From Neodiprion pinetum (taxonomy: Eukaryota; Arthropoda; Insecta; Hymenoptera; Diprionidae): a stretch of 64,000 nt of DNA. Position numbers and translations under genes: made by a program. The stretch covers positions 22,485,456-22,549,455 of the forward strand of contig NC_060233.1 of the NCBI RefSeq assembly GCF_021155775.2. The letters are read 5' to 3'. A model generated the notes under the pieces. The model had not been told where the DNA came from, searched no databases, and saw only the letters and a list, made by a program, of their open reading frames with translations. Shown here one piece after another: positions 1-13,252 of this stretch. The first letter of the stretch is position 1. Each line of letters opens with the position of its first letter.

Positions 1-44
1 TCCGTACTTGCGGAACACCGTTCATACAGAGCCGAAAGGGTTAA

Positions 45-762
45 GGAACAAAAACCTTGTTCCCTTAATTTTTTCAAAATTTCAATCAATCGGTCCGGGA
101 AAACCGCTGAACCGATCGATCTACCGATTTAGGGGGACCTTTGGGATACATTAGGCTGTAAAATTTTCTTCTAACCTAAGCTTTCCCCCCAATATTGACG
201 AAGATACAGTCGATTATCCAAAAAAAGGCAAAATGGCATTTTTTTGCTTTTTTTTCACGTTAACGCTACAGGTGGAAAAAAAATTTTTTTGACATCAACC
301 ATGACAGATTCTTGTAGATAATTTTCTGCAGAAAAAGAAACTGCCCTTCGGCTCGCTAGGCGACCAGTAGTTCTAGAGATATCGGCAGTTGTGTGAAAAA
401 GGATCCTTTGGGATTCAAAATTCGATGTCTCGAAGACAAATGGTCGTATCGAGGTTTAAAAAAAAGTATTTTGAAGCTGAATAAACAGGCTATGCGACCT
501 ATGCATTGGTTTAGCTCGGAAAAATTTTTCCATGCCCGTAGAGCGAAAAAAAACATGTAAAAAATTTTGAAAATTTTTTCTCCGTGCTTTATCCAAGAAT
601 TGCATGGCTAACAGTGCTTCGAAAAATTTTTAACCGAAAAATTCAAAAACTAGAGTCTTCAAGCTTCAAAAGCTCTGTTTTTTTATTTCTTGTACGACCA
701 TTTTTCACTGAAATACAGCCTGTTGAAAATCACCAAAAAATTTCGAAAATTTTTTTGTTCCC
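45..762. mobile_element. TTAA-flanked palindromic MITE
   Basis: TTAA occurs at 41-44 and 763-766. The inner ends are inverted copies (GGAACAAAAA and TTTTTGTTCC). A second inverted match lies inside: AAATGGTCGT near 437 pairs with ACGACCATTT near 690. No coding sequence is recognisable; the two 60-aa-scale open frames are low-complexity. TTAA targets are typical of piggyBac-type elements, but the ends are not the usual CCC, so the superfamily is uncertain. Confidence 0.4.
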
Positions 763-1243
763 TTAATTTTTGCGAGAAGTGTATATACACAAAGGCTTTG
801 AGCATCGAGTCTACATTGGGATCTCATAAAATGTCCGGATAAATTATACAAAGCAAATGTACTGAGCTAAAATTTTCCTATTTCAAGATGACGCAATGTT
901 TATAGACGAATATCTCTTAATCGGTTACAGTTAGGAAAATTCTGTCTCAGTACTTTTTTATGGAGCGTGAAATTTCCTACAAGAATCAGTATTTAGATAG
1001 TTTATAAGTCAAGCCATTTACAAGGAAAAAAAAATCATAATTTTCTGATTTTTTCTTTTTTGTTGTGTTATTTAAATGGAAAATGAAAAAAATAAAATAG
1101 GCACCTCTAAATATCAATAATAAGAGCTCATATTTGGCTGAGATATTCTATTTGAGATGCTATAACGAAATATTGATGCGCATTGAAAGATATTTTTTTT
1201 TTGTAACACCCTAATATCTAGTTTATACATATCACTGTATATT
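763..1243. other. AT-rich gap, nothing recognised
   Basis: AT-rich sequence with A and T runs. No open frame, RNA gene or transposon end could be supported. Confidence 0.5.
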
Positions 1244-1251
1244 TATATCCA

Positions 1252-3038
1252 CAGTATTGGGCAGCATTTAATTACTTTTTGGAATTAATAACATTTAAAT
1301 TACAAATTAGAATTGTAATTTGTAATTGAAAAAATTGAATTACAATTTCAATTGTATTTTCTAATTAAAAAAAGGAATCAATTACAAATTATAATTGTAA
1401 CTGACATCTTTTTTCGAATCAGTTACAAATTGTAACTGTAATTGACATCCGTTTATCGCGTCAATTACAAATTAAAAAAGTATATGACCCTTTTTTAAAC
1501 TCAATTACAAATGAAAAAAGTAATTGACATTTTATTTCGAATCAGCGCGGGGCCCATTTCGCCTGAATCTCCCCTTTATGTAATGTACTTTTCTTGTTAT
1601 ATACCACCCAAATAAATAAACAAATCAGTATTGTTAGAGAAATCGAGGTAAAATGGGACGCCCTTGAAGTAGTCGAATTCCGGAGCAAAATAGAGCATCT
1701 ATTTTACGAGGCCCAAGAGTTTTGTAAATATTCCTAAAACATTAAATTGGATAACTTCAAATGATTTGAGTCAGTACATTCATACTCATAATGAACACGA
1801 AAGCATAACAGTCGCACAAATGCCTTGCGAATAATCGTATGATGAAAATGTATATGGTGTGCAAAATCACGTTCATTAGATATTCACTCGTTTAACATTT
1901 GTACGTTGTGAACGCAAATTATCCTAGAAATGATATTGAAAGATAGGTCGAGGGTGGATAATCCGGAACCCTACGGCGCAGGTACTGATCTGAATAATAT
2001 CGGTAAAGATAGTTTGATTGGGGGCCAGACGCAGGAACGTCGAACTTTTTATCATTGCTCTGTTTCCTCGTTCATGACACGTCGTTTTATGTCCTAATAA
2101 ATGGTTAACCATTGCACGTTGGATTCAATAATTGTTTAGAGAGATAGCAAAAGGATATGGATCATCGACGTGGGATCCGCGAATTAGTGATGAGGAAGAG
2201 TGTAAATGAAACAAAAATGATGTTGAGATGGAGAGAGATAATGATTACCGATAAACGAGACTTTTATTGGTTTCGATGTGGCGATACAGACCGTATCGCA
2301 AGAGAACGTTACAGAGAGTGATGATTTACAGAGCAAGAGAACACATAGATTACACACATACATGATTTCGAGACAGTAGACAATACATGAGATACAGCTG
2401 ATAGGTTTTGAGTCGCGATACGGGCAAGCGGCGAGATTTGACGCAGAGACGGCAAGTAAACATTGCACGCGAGTGTGCGGACATGTGCGAGAACGATTTT
2501 GAGTGTCGCGAGACACACATTTAACTATTCGCAACTTTGCCGAAACAATAATAAATTACTTTCCACCGAGTTTCAACTATCTTCTTACCCTAATTGGCTC
2601 GACGACCACTGTTTGCTTCATGCGGGAACAGAGTGTACGATTTGATTTAAAAAAAGTACCTATTACTTTTGTGATTTGTAATTGATTCGTAAAAAGTATC
2701 ATTACTTTTGTAATTTGTAATTGATTTGAAAAAAGTGTCAATTAATTTTTCAATTAGTTACTGACCTGAATTAAGAGCGTCATTACTTTTTTAATTTGTG
2801 AATGACTCGAGAAAAGTGTCAATTAATTTTTTTCATTTGTAACTGATGCGATAAAGCGATGTCAATTAAAATTGTAATTTGTACTTGATTCGAAAAAGAA
2901 TGACAATGACAATTGTAATTTCTAATCGTTTTTTTTTTTTTACTCAATTACAAAATACATTTGCAATGTGCAATTAATGTTCTTTTCGGTTGTAAAGTAC
3001 AATTGTACTTTGTAATTTATTAATTACACCCAATACTG
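1252..3038. mobile_element. Non-autonomous hAT-type element with 8-bp target duplication
   Basis: The ends are CAGTATTGGG (1252) and CCCAATACTG (to 3038), flanked by a perfect 8-bp direct repeat TATATCCA (1244-1251 and 3039-3046). CAG-type ends with an 8-bp duplication are the signature of the hAT superfamily. Subterminal blocks at 1270-1545 and 2640-3035 are made of many inverted and direct copies of a TGTAATTTGTAATTGA-like word, as expected for transposase-binding subterminal repeats. The centre (about 1550-2640) has only short open frames with no recognisable transposase. Confidence 0.85.
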
Positions 3039-3046
3039 TATATCCA

Positions 3047-4667
3047 TTTATACCCCAGTAATTCAGTTGATAGTATTCACTTATTCCGTCGAACTGAGTC
3101 TTATTTCACTTTTTTCCACCCCTATGTTATGTGATTTAATATGCATATGCAAATTGATATGATCATCTGCACGGTAAAAATGTACGAACTTTGGCTTAGC
3201 CGCGGATTCTTGATTTCCTGATAAGCAATTTGACAAGCGTGTGCTTTTGTCAAAACGAACCACAGTTTTCTTTTGGTCGTCAAATTCCTTTGATATCACT
3301 TCGTTTTCTTTCTATTTTTCTTTTTCGTAGTGTTTGTCCAACCCAATGTAAGCAGCAAGTGCTCAACTACGCTGAATCACGTTGTTAGAGGCAGTGATGT
3401 GCCTCAGAAATAGTGTACCTTGGCACATTTCTCAATTGCTATAATTTACTGCTATCAAGTGGCGAGCATCGATGGCAAATAAATTACGTGGGATGTTATT
3501 TGGAACGGGAAGGCTGCGGTGGATGAAATAACGAAGGTGGGAGATCGCCACGGAGTTGAAAATTTATAAGCCCCATGGGCAAAAGAATAAGCAGACGAAG
3601 GTCAATTTTTAGAGCAAAGAGCAAAAATATTGGACTCGCAGAAAAGTAATACCGAGTGAAATTGAGATAGAAATAGATTTATGAGGGTCGCATTCGAGTG
3701 CTGAAATATCTTGGGAAAACTAAGTATAACAACATAAGGTTGTAAACAGAGGGTCTTAGGGTTTTGGGAGAAACACATACGATAGTGCAATTAGCAATCC
3801 TGACAGTGATTCCAGTGAAAATAAATTGACGGTACGCAACAGTTCTGTCGAGATCTCAGATTATTTGGTATGAAGATAAGTAGCCCGTACTCCCCTCTCC
3901 CCGCCGCCGTAAAGATATGAGAGATGTGAGATATCCCCGAATTTAAGGGCACCATAATTTGAGGGTGCTCATCCACTAAATGTAACTATAAAAAGTATTA
4001 ACTGTCTAGCTTTAAAAATTTTCTTCTGAATACTGTTGAATCGCATGAACAACATACGCTACAGCCCTAAAATCCAAAAGAAAATTTGAGTCTGGTCGAT
4101 TTTTTAACGTTCAGAGAAAATGATATATATCAAAATTGTTCGATTACAAACAGTGGCAATACGGTTGAAAATAATCACATTTTCACCAATGCAATATCCT
4201 TGTTGGTGTAGAAAAACGTGTATAAACTTCAACATGGGGCTGAATTTAGCTGAGAAACTTCATAGCTATCGACTCACATAGTCTTCGTGATACATCAAAT
4301 GAACAGGTTTGATCTTGTTCTCTGTTTCTTTTGAGTTTGCGCAGTGCTTTCGGAAGCGTGAAACATTCTTATTAATATTTTTATGTTTTTTTTTTTTTCG
4401 TTAAATACGAAAAAAATGTATAGCTTTGTAACTGAATTCGGTCCGATACTGAATTTATACACATTTTTCTGTACTTAGAAAGAAGTATCATCTAAAATCT
4501 TAGTGAAAACGGGTGGTTATTGAGAAATTTAAATAACTAATGAATTTTAGTTTTTTTACATCAAATTTCAGGAGCCGCCGTATTGCTTTGAAGACTATGA
4601 CTTAAAAATCAACTTAAATATATAGTGTAACTCTTTCATCAACTTTTCTTCTTATCGTTCATAGTAT
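3047..4667. other. Gap without recognised genes
   Basis: AT-rich sequence with scattered short frames of 60-70 codons in both orientations. None shows a family motif. A T-run lies at 4387-4398. I see no transposon ends here. Confidence 0.5.
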
Positions 4668-5051
4668 TTGAGTTACAACTCCATTGAAATCGGAGGTGGT
4701 AGACTTGAAAATATGCTTTGTCGGTTGCTCACTTCCAAACATGTTCGAATCAAAATCTACAAAAATTCACATACAGTCTTATTAATTGATGAAAAGATCT
4801 CACCAAGATCTGAGGAGGTAAAGGTTCTGGTCAGGTCGATTATATATGAAATGTCGTATATGTATATAGAAGTTCATTGTCAAACTCCAAATGGCAATGT
4901 TGCGCAAAATTCTTATTCGTTTTTTAGGCATATGAAATTTGATTTCATAACGTGTATGTGTTGCAAGATATACACTGTGCAATCAAGAGATCATACTAGT
5001 GTAACGGGTCGAAAAATAGCTGATTTTCGTGATTTATTTTCCAACGGTTAA
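4668..5051 (+). other. Unrecognised open frame of 127 codons
   Basis: I do not recognise this frame. It is open from the TTG just after a possible splice acceptor (TCGTTCATAG ending about 4662) to a TAA at 5049-5051. The product would be mixed in composition, with several Cys, and no signal peptide or repeat. A chance frame of this length is possible in this AT-rich DNA. It could be a lone exon or a transposon relic; neither is supported by a motif. Confidence 0.15.
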
Positions 5052-6010
5052 AATACGCTAATTATTCATTTTTTTTCTGCCAAACCAAAGCACTCTTCAA
5101 GAATAGAAAATAAATTTTTAAACGTTTTTTCTTATTTCTTTAAATCTGAAATATACGGCGTTTCACATCAAGTTTATGCATGAGAAAATAATTCAATGCT
5201 CGAGAAGGTTTTGCTAGTTTTATATAAATGCCGAGTAATATTCAAAATTTTTTCAACATTCTCATCAAAACTGTAAACATATAATTGAATTGTTTACGAA
5301 TTCTCGTCCACGCCGTTGATCGTAAGAAAACGAGAAAATTGGATTTTTATGCATGGGTTTCACAGAAGAGCCAACGTAATTATTCTCTTTGTTCCCCGCA
5401 GCAGCCAAACTAGTGAACCGCTTTTAAAAAAAGTAGTCACAACAACAGATTTTGAGTGAACTTGATTTTACTTCCGGTAATTGCATTGGCTCGTAAGGTG
5501 ACGCGAGGAGCTGCGACAAATACTGTTTTTAGGGCTTGTAAATGCTCTAAGTAAATTGTACTCCATGTTGTTGGTTCAGACGCTCTTATTCTGTGATAAA
5601 AACCTTCAGATATGTCTACATTATTCTAGTGATAGGTGATACCTATTCACTCGTATACGTTCCGTTATAGACTGACTTCAATAGTGTAATGGGTTAGAAG
5701 TGTTCATATTAGTCTAAATACTATAGTAATACACTATACTGTCGAAGTGTCTTATTTGAAGAAATTATGTATGATGATTATATATAATATTCAGAAATTG
5801 TAAAATGCGCTCACCCTTCACTTCAAGATTAGGTATATTTTACGTATTCCACGGTACCGTATGAAACGAATACTTAACAGATCTAGATATATAAATATCT
5901 AAGGATTGCAGCTGTAATGTCATCTTTATTTTCTGTATTTATCAACAAAACCATTGCAACTACATACCCTTAAATAACCAGGAATTGGAACATACACTCC
6001 ACGCATTTAC
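5052..6010. other. Gap without recognised genes
   Basis: AT-rich DNA with no long open frame and no transposon ends that I can identify. Confidence 0.5.
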
Positions 6011-6330
6011 ACGGAGAGAAAGGATTCTTTGAGTCAAATGATATTCGTTTCATTCGGTTAAATTCTGTAGTTAAATACGGTGAACACAATACTTACTCGA
6101 TTCGACGAAATACTTTTGCCGGACTAAATACTTGTGACAACTTAATACAGAATTGAATCAAATCTTTAAATAATTATGCTGACTATCAATTTATTCAACG
6201 TGGCGAGAGTTGTTTGCGAAAATGTCAATTTTGCTTCAACAAAACGTGTAACTGGAATAACTAAAATCTAATTGGACGCACCTCAATCGCTTTGTTTCAA
6301 AAATATGAAATTGCTGTTTCAAACAAATTA
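6011..6330. repeat. Dispersed repeat, copy 1
   Basis: This stretch aligns, in the same orientation, with 24651-24985. Shared words include TGATATTCGTTT, CAATACTTACT, AAATACTTTTG and ACAACTTAATACA, separated by point changes and small indels. It looks like two old copies of one interspersed element. A more distant relative may lie near 11250-11420. No coding capacity is visible. Confidence 0.55.
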
Positions 6331-6901
6331 AGTTCGTTCTATTTTATGTTCTGTGGAGAGAAGACTTCAACGGTTGAAGCAAGTAAAGTTTGTTGTTTCA
6401 CAAAATCTTTTGCACTGACTAAACATTAGAGTTATTCAAGCGCACAAAACGTATCCTTCGTATGATATACAGGGTGGGGCATTTAAAGTATGTCAGAGCA
6501 ATAGTACTCAAACTATTGATGATACTCAAACAAGTTTCAGATGAAAGTTAAATTGTTCAAAAAGGCCGTCATACTGGATCATTTTATTTATTTATTTTTT
6601 TTTTTGGTGGAGGCGCTGAAGCTACGTCAAGGTCAACGCCACTTTTTTAAATGGAACAATGCATTTTTTTTCCTACGACATTATTACTGACTATGAAGCA
6701 AATTCAGTGATCTACAACACAAGGTCATTCTAGGCACGCAAAATACGAAAATAGTTGAACAATCGCATCAAATCAAAATCATTATTTTCAAAGGAATTAC
6801 TGACCATGGTTTGTGTCTACCTTTTTTCACCTGCCATCACACGACTAATGAGATCAGATGTATAAAAATCCAACACAGGTCAGTGTATCTTGGCTCCACT
6901 T
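6331..6901. other. Gap without recognised genes
   Basis: AT-rich with a T-run at about 6587-6604. Nothing else is recognised. Confidence 0.5.
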
Positions 6902-6905
6902 TTAA

Positions 6906-9022
6906 CCCATTAACGTTCACGCGTACGTAAACGGACACTCGCAAAATAAAAGTATCTATTCACGTCAAAAAAGGTTGAAAATGCTGTACACGCGGTCAAA
7001 TTGTCCGCTATTTCCGAATTTGACATTAGTCTTCAGCTACAACCCCTCTGGGGGGGTGAAAACAGGGGTTGAAGGGGTGAAAATCGCGAAAATAAAAAGT
7101 CAGCGGACAAAAGCATTTAAAAGGGCCAGAATTACTGTCAAAAACGGGTAGTCATACCCTACAGAGGGTGAATTTTGTTTTGAGCACTCCTGGCGAGTTC
7201 TGAACACCCCCCCCCCCCCCCCCCCCCCCCCCCGAGGGTGAAAATGGGACAGTCTCGGGGTGAAAATTGGACGATCACATAGGAAGGGTTCTAGACGGTG
7301 CAAAATAGTTTTCGGGGTCGCTGATTCCGTTCCCGGGTTCAGTTTTCACTCATGTACCCCCCTGGGGGTGAAAATGGGGGAGGCCGGGGGTGAAAATTTG
7401 CTGATCACATTTGAACGGCTCCAGACGGTGTGAAATAGTACTCGGGGGTTTTCGGAGTAGCTGATTCCGTTCCCGGATTCAATTTTCACTCATGCACCCC
7501 CTGGGGGGGGAAAATGGGGGAAGCTGGGGGTGAAATTGACCAATAATAAAGGATGGGGTTTTGGTTGTGGAAAATGGTATCCAGCGGTTTTTGGGGTCGC
7601 TGATTCCATTCTTGAGGTCAGTTTCCACTTGTGCACACATCTGACGGTGAAAATTCGGGAGGCTAGGGACGAGAATCATGCTCATTCACACGGGATGAGG
7701 TTTGGTCGCTGGAAAATGGCACCCAGGGCTTTTCTGGGAGCTTCCCAGGGCTACGCATTCGATTCCCGGGTCAATTCTTACGTATCTGTTCTTCTAGATG
7801 ATGAAGCGAATACTGACTGATATCCATTACGAGTTCACTCTGCTCGGCAGATGGCTAGCGTTACCCGGACTACACCACGTGGAGGTCTTCTGCAAATAAA
7901 CCTTTGTGTATGTGTGTACGTGGTTGTGTGCGTGTACGTCTGTGCGTGATCGCGTGTGTGTCTTTGGTAACGCCTGTGTCAAAGTATATCTATGTTGAAA
8001 TGAATGGTTACTTTGTGGTACTGAGGGCGAAAATGGACAATTACGCAGGATGGGCTTTGGACGATGTATGTGTCTGACATATTTGGAAGGGAATTTCCAT
8101 AAGAAGCTATCAACCAAAACCTAGAACCCTGAACCAGACACCCTTACACAACAGTCGCAACTAATACACTAACACACGCGTCTTCAGATTCAGAGTAACC
8201 ATTCATTTCAACATAGATATACTTTGACACAGGCGTTACCAAAGACACACACGCGATCACGCACAGACGTACACGCACACAACCACATACACACATACAC
8301 AAAGGATTATTTGCAAAAGACCTCCACGTGGTGTGGTCCGGGTAACGCTAGCCATCTGCCGAGCAGAGTGAACTCGTAATGGATATCAGTCAGTATTCGC
8401 TTCATCATCTAGAAGGACAGATACGTAAGAATTGACCCGGGAATCGAATGCGTAGCCCTGGGAAGCTCCCAGAAAAGCCCTGGGTGCCATTTTCCAGCGA
8501 CCAAACCTCATCCCGTGTGAATGAGCACGTTTCTCGTCCCTAGCCTCCCCCATTTTCACCCCCAGCGGGGTACATGAGTGAAAACTGAACCCGTGAACGG
8601 AATCAGCGACCCCGAAAACTATTTTGCACCGTCTAGAACCCTTCCTATGTGATCGTCCAATTTTCACCCCGAGACTGTCCCATTTTCACCCTCGGGGGGG
8701 GGGGGGGGGGGGGGGGGGGGGTGTTCAGAACTCGCCAGGAGTGCTCAAAACAAAATTCACCCTCTGTAGGGTATGACTACCCGTTTTGGACAGTAATTCT
8801 GGCCCTTTTAAATGCTTTTGTCCGCTGACTTTTTATTTTCGCGATTTTAACCCTTTCAGCCCCTGTTTTCACCCCCCCAGAGGGGTTGTAGCTGAAAACT
8901 AATTTCCAATTCGGAAATAGCGGACAATTTGACCCCGAGTACAACATTTTCAGCCTTTTTTAACGTGAATAGATACTTTTTTTTTGCGAGTGTCCGTTTA
9001 CGTCCGCGTGAGCGTTAATGGG
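6906..9022. mobile_element. piggyBac-type foldback element (2.1 kb)
   Basis: The element starts CCCATTAACG and ends CGTTAATGGG, and is flanked by TTAA at 6902-6905 and 9023-9026. TTAA plus CCC/GGG ends are diagnostic of the piggyBac superfamily. Nearly the whole element is one inverted repeat, with a unique loop at about 8011-8196. Arms include a poly-C run (7207-7234) mirrored by poly-G (8694-8720). Frames at 7530-7820 (+) and 8386-8667 (-) encode the same conceptual peptide only because the arms mirror each other. No transposase is present, so it is non-autonomous. Confidence 0.85.
7238..7794. repeat. Four tandem ~130-150 bp units in the left arm
   Basis: Four diverged units begin near 7238, 7365, 7505 and 7644. 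Each carries a GGTGAAAATGGGGG-like start and a CGCTGATTCCGTTCCCGG-like core. The mirrored right arm (8386-8690) holds only about two units, so the arms differ by about 280 bp through gain or loss of units. Confidence 0.65.
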
Positions 9023-9115
9023 TTAACCAGTCTTCACGTCGGGGGTGGATAAGATTTCGTGTTCTTCTAATTTTTTTAGGCAGCGGTAATCATCCGGTCC
9101 GCAACATCAAAATTT

Positions 9116-9787
9116 TTATGAATGTTGCGAAATTACCAATTTTGAAATATTTTTACAATTCGAATTTTCTTCTTCTGGTCTTTTGTACAATGAAACTGTT
9201 CCTTTAATTATTGAATTAATTGACTGTTTATTGTTTTTTTCCGATTCCGTTTCAATGTCATCTTTAATATGAAATACCCTTGAAGTTGGTGTTTTGCGCA
9301 ATTTTTTCAGTTTGTCGTAAGGATGTTGTTTTCAATTAAACTCTCACTTAGTTTTAGAATATCCACAGATCTTTTCCATGGCGTAGAATTCTTTTCATAT
9401 TTTGAAGTTAATTGGCGCTGGAGGATTAATGATATGTAATGTTCGTCGAGTAACGGTCAATTGAAAAGAATTCTTTTCGGCACTTAATGATTGAATTACC
9501 GCACTGGTATTACGTTGAGGATCCTCACTTGTTAGTAAAGAACTATCACTGATTTTATCGATTTCAGGTATTTTTGTAAGTAACAACTGACAATAAATTC
9601 TCATATTTGCGGACTTTGCTAAATTTTTTATGTTCAACTTCTGTAGCATCGTGGGAAGTACACGTCTCAAATCTCTCGCGGATTGTCTGCAATGCTTTTC
9701 TAGATTGAACGGGTTGAAGCAACGGTCATAACTGATCTGTTTTGGTGCCATAATGAATATTGAAAATTTAATTTCGAAGCACTTCAA
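9116..9787 (-). pseudogene. Fragment of a repetitive insect ORF (RCFNPF-type)
   Basis: A 130-codon frame (9787-9395) followed by stops and a second frame (9301-9116) read on in the same direction. The N-terminal part contains RCFNPFNLEKH and SARDLRRVLPTMLQK, which resemble the N-terminus of a repetitive Cys-containing protein family that I recall from transposon-rich insect genomes. The expected downstream Cys pair is lost and the frame is broken, so this is a relic. The function of the family is not known to me. Assignment rests on memory of the pattern, not on a search. Confidence 0.35.
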
Positions 9788-11659
9788 AAAATATAAAACA
9801 CTTGTGAATTGTTTGAAGCTACGTGATCAGAAAATCGAGCGACTCCAGTAAGTATCAAAACGGTACTGAAATAGTCAAATAATAGAATGCATTCCGCTAT
9901 TGCAGGGAGGTCATGAACACCTGAAAGGGTAAATAAAAGGAGATTTCTAAGAGCCTGGTAAGAACCCAGTTCATGTCCAAAATTTATGCCTGAGGGTTCA
10001 CACAAACGGCTGTTCAGACAATGGGTATTGATATTGTATTACTCGGAATATCCTGAAAACTTGGCAATTACTAGATATCTATAACCTTCTGAGAAATTCG
10101 GTGTAAGCTGTAATAAAAATTTCTTGGAATGTATTCAGTGTTTCGGAGTTGCAAGCCAATCGTATAGAAGGCAAAATTAGCACACAGTTTGTTACCTGAC
10201 TTGAATTTCAATTACGTATAACTATGCGCGAACAGGGTCTGCCGCGCCCCTGCCTGTGGCCATGCGTGACGTGCCTCAGGAATCAATCACTTTTTAATAT
10301 AGCTTACGTCGGAGTTCCACTTTCAAACATACAGCTTTCTTAGAGAATGAATCAAGGAACACGCTCGTATTTTTTTGAAAATTTTCAAGAAGTTAATTAT
10401 CTTGATAATCACATTTAAATAATATAATTTCTTAATATAAATGAAAAATCATTTATCCAATAAATTTGAAATACATAAGATAAAATTACGATTTAAGAGC
10501 TTTGAAATTAGTTTTTGCTGCAATCTGTACGAAAAAGGGAACCAGAGATCTCGACGTTAAAGTAGAGCATGATGTCCATTTTTTGAAAATTCAACCCCTC
10601 GTAACTTTTGAATTATTCGAGTAGAAAAAAAGAAAAAAAATTGTTTGATTCATTCATTTTGCTCAGAGAATTTGGAAGAAAAACGATGAGAGAATCAGAA
10701 ACGTCGAGGTATATTTTTGACTAAATCCGTCCCGCTTGAAGTGCAATGACGCATATGTAGAAGTATAAATTGAACGTGTGTCAATAGTTTTCGTTAATTT
10801 TTAGTTAAATCAATTTCGATGGCTCGGAAATTGATATCATGCTTTCTTCGTTGGCAACAGGTCGGATGGAAAATTTTTATCTAATTTATCCAGATGGTAT
10901 CTGACTTCCTAACCGACTACACAGTTTTGTAACTATCTCTGAAGCTACTTCTATAGCGACAAAGTTCACTGCCTAGTAGCCATTTATAGCACTAGTATAC
11001 CCATGTTTACGATGAATATATTCTCTAGTTTCAAAGCATGTGGTGTTTCTTTTAGCTCGTAAAAAAATTAGTGCAACTGATTCAACTAGTTACATCAAGC
11101 AAGCTCCGGTTAAATCAACAAAGTATGTCACTCGATCCATGTAACTTTTTTTTTCGCTAGATTCCTGTGCTAATTTTATTTGAAGTGTTAAATAGTTTTT
11201 GTTAACGAACATACGATTGGAAGAACAATACATAAACTTCAAACGAAATGATATTCAGTTGATTCTATTTCCGAAACATATCAATAGGTTTACTAGAATC
11301 AATTCTTCACTCGATCACGACACCACATGCTTTTGTCGAATCAAAGAATTTGCTTGAATAAATCGTCTTGACAAATTAACTAAATTGAAATTGTTGCACT
11401 GAAGTTGTCGTATGTGGACAAAAATAGGATACTAGATTGAAATGAATGGACTCCAATAAAATGTATTATGTTAGTTAAAGAATTCTTTTCCCTGCGCGTA
11501 CCCACGTATTACGTATTTGAAGTGTAACAAAAAGTATCCCATGATCATCAAAACATTTTATTTTTCCGCAGACGTACGTTAAAGATAAAGATACTGCCGT
11601 AAGCTCTACAGTTTGTGATTGGGGATTATTGCGTGGTGACCTGGACTCACAACATTAAA
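9788..11659. other. Region upstream of the H15-domain gene
   Basis: Mostly AT-rich with no convincing gene. A GC-richer patch lies at 10225-10275. Just before the first exon a possible splice acceptor (TTTTTCCGCAG ending near 11571) suggests that a 5' untranslated exon could lie upstream. An inverted CCAAT box (ATTGG) lies at 11618-11622. No clear TATA box could be assigned. Confidence 0.4.
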
Positions 11660-11806
11660 ATGAATAATGCACCGAAAACAAAGGCTTTGGCTTTGGCCGT
11701 ATCTGCGATTCAGAAGTTGCAGGAAGTTAGAGGATCGACGTCCCGAGATATTGTTCACTACATAACAAGGAACTTCGGATTTGATGAGGATGTGGTCGGA
11801 AAACAG
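11660..11806 (+). CDS. Linker-histone-like (H15) gene, exon 1
   Basis: This exon encodes the first 49 residues of a predicted nuclear DNA-binding protein. The start is the ATG at 11660 in the context AAAATGA; the upstream GTG at 11615 is not a eukaryotic start. Residues about 8-49 match helices 1-3 of the linker-histone globular domain, including GSTSRDIVHYITRNFG, the equivalent of the GSSRQAIxKYI segment of H1. The exon ends with the CAG codon at 11804-11806, directly followed by a GT donor (CAG/GTTAGA), in phase 0. Reading past it meets a stop within 3 codons. The missing third of the fold is found in exon 2 at 19760, so the two are read as one gene. Confidence 0.7.
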
Positions 11807-11819
11807 GTTAGAAAGTAGC

Positions 11820-13252
11820 AATTGGAGGTATTTACGTACGAGGCGCGGGACGAAGGCGCTCAACATCTATCGAAATCCGAATTTTTGATAAATCCTTAAG
11901 ATTTGCTGACAAAATTTTTACGGGTCAAAATGAAAAAAAATTGGTGAGTGGGCAAATGATACACGTGAGATGCAGGGGTTGATCTACCATGCAACACGCA
12001 GAACTTCCGATACGAAAGTGTCCGTCTATTCTAATACTTGATCAACCTGGTTCACTAGATTCGGGCAGTGTCTTTTCCCGTGCTCTTCAGTGCGAAAACT
12101 TGTTGACGAACTTATTAACTACATTGATAACAAATTCGAACATGAAAAGCTTTTACCGAGCATTCTCCACTAATTCAGTCACGTCTGTTTGGAATATCAC
12201 GATTGAATGTCGTTGAATTTCAGATCGTTTGACAAACGATTTTTAAATTTTTTTTAGTTTTTTTTAATCACATTTGAGTCCTATTTGATATTAAAATCGG
12301 TGATTTTTTTTAGATTTTCCAATCCATCACAGAACTGTCTAGTGTAAAAAATTAGCCATCTCAGATTCATTGTCCCTAAGTGTACATCTTTATCAAATCG
12401 TTTTAGTAACAACGATCTGTATATTGCCGCAATGGTAGGTATGACGTAGTTTCATGTTGCGACTTTCAAAACAGAACAACTGTGTTACCAGGCTCACTCG
12501 ATCCAAGGTGTATGATTTACAAAACTATTATATAGATATAGATATAGATATTCATTATCTTGAATAGATTGATTAATTTCAAAAACTGTACAAATGCACC
12601 AAAACTACTTTTAAGTAGTACTAAAATGTGACCGTTTATGAATGGTATTTAAGAGGGTCCGAAAAAGGTGGCTGAACTGATGAGAATGCCCCATATACAC
12701 TCGATGCTCGTAGAATGATGTGTATTCCTTAGGTGATTTGTTTCTTATTAACTCGTTTTACTAGTCTTTGGCATATGAGTTAATGATGTGAATTATGAGT
12801 GTATTGATGATCGAATGTATAATGAATTCAGTGGGAAACATAGCAACAAGACTTACAAAATCCCCGGCGTAACTTAGCAGGCGTACAGGCTACGTCGTCA
12901 CGTTTGTGGGTGAATGATGTCAGTGATAAATTATATCAAGAGTTCACGATCAAAAAGCGGCGACCGTCAGGAATCTGAATTGCTTAATTTACCTTCTATG
13001 GATCTTCCGTGTTAAAGGAAGGGCAAGTAGTGTAAGAGCTGGTGATATTTTTCAGTAATTATTTATTCAAGGTCTATTTTTTGTGAGAATGTCGAGGGAG
13101 AGATGTATAAGTGACACCTATGAGGATTATCCCTGATAGCGGTATGCGAGGGAGGCAGAACACCTCTAATATGTAATATAATAGTGAAAATATTATTATT
13201 ATTCCATGGCTGCAACTGATCGTATTGCTTGTTTTTTAGCCTATAAATCTCG
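11820..13252. other. Intronic stretch without recognised genes
   Basis: Short frames only. A tandem TATAGA microsatellite lies at 12533-12552. Nothing else is supported. Confidence 0.5.

Noticed and set aside
7530..8667. Matching 93-96-codon peptides at 7530-7820 (+) and 8386-8667 (-)
   Set aside because: The match reflects the inverted repeat, not protein conservation. The sequence is made of tandem non-coding units.
11807..11890. Continuation of the H15 frame past exon 1 with a one-base shift, giving a basic peptide
   Set aside because: It needs an unexplained frameshift, while canonical splicing to 19760 completes the fold exactly. The basic stretch is taken as chance.
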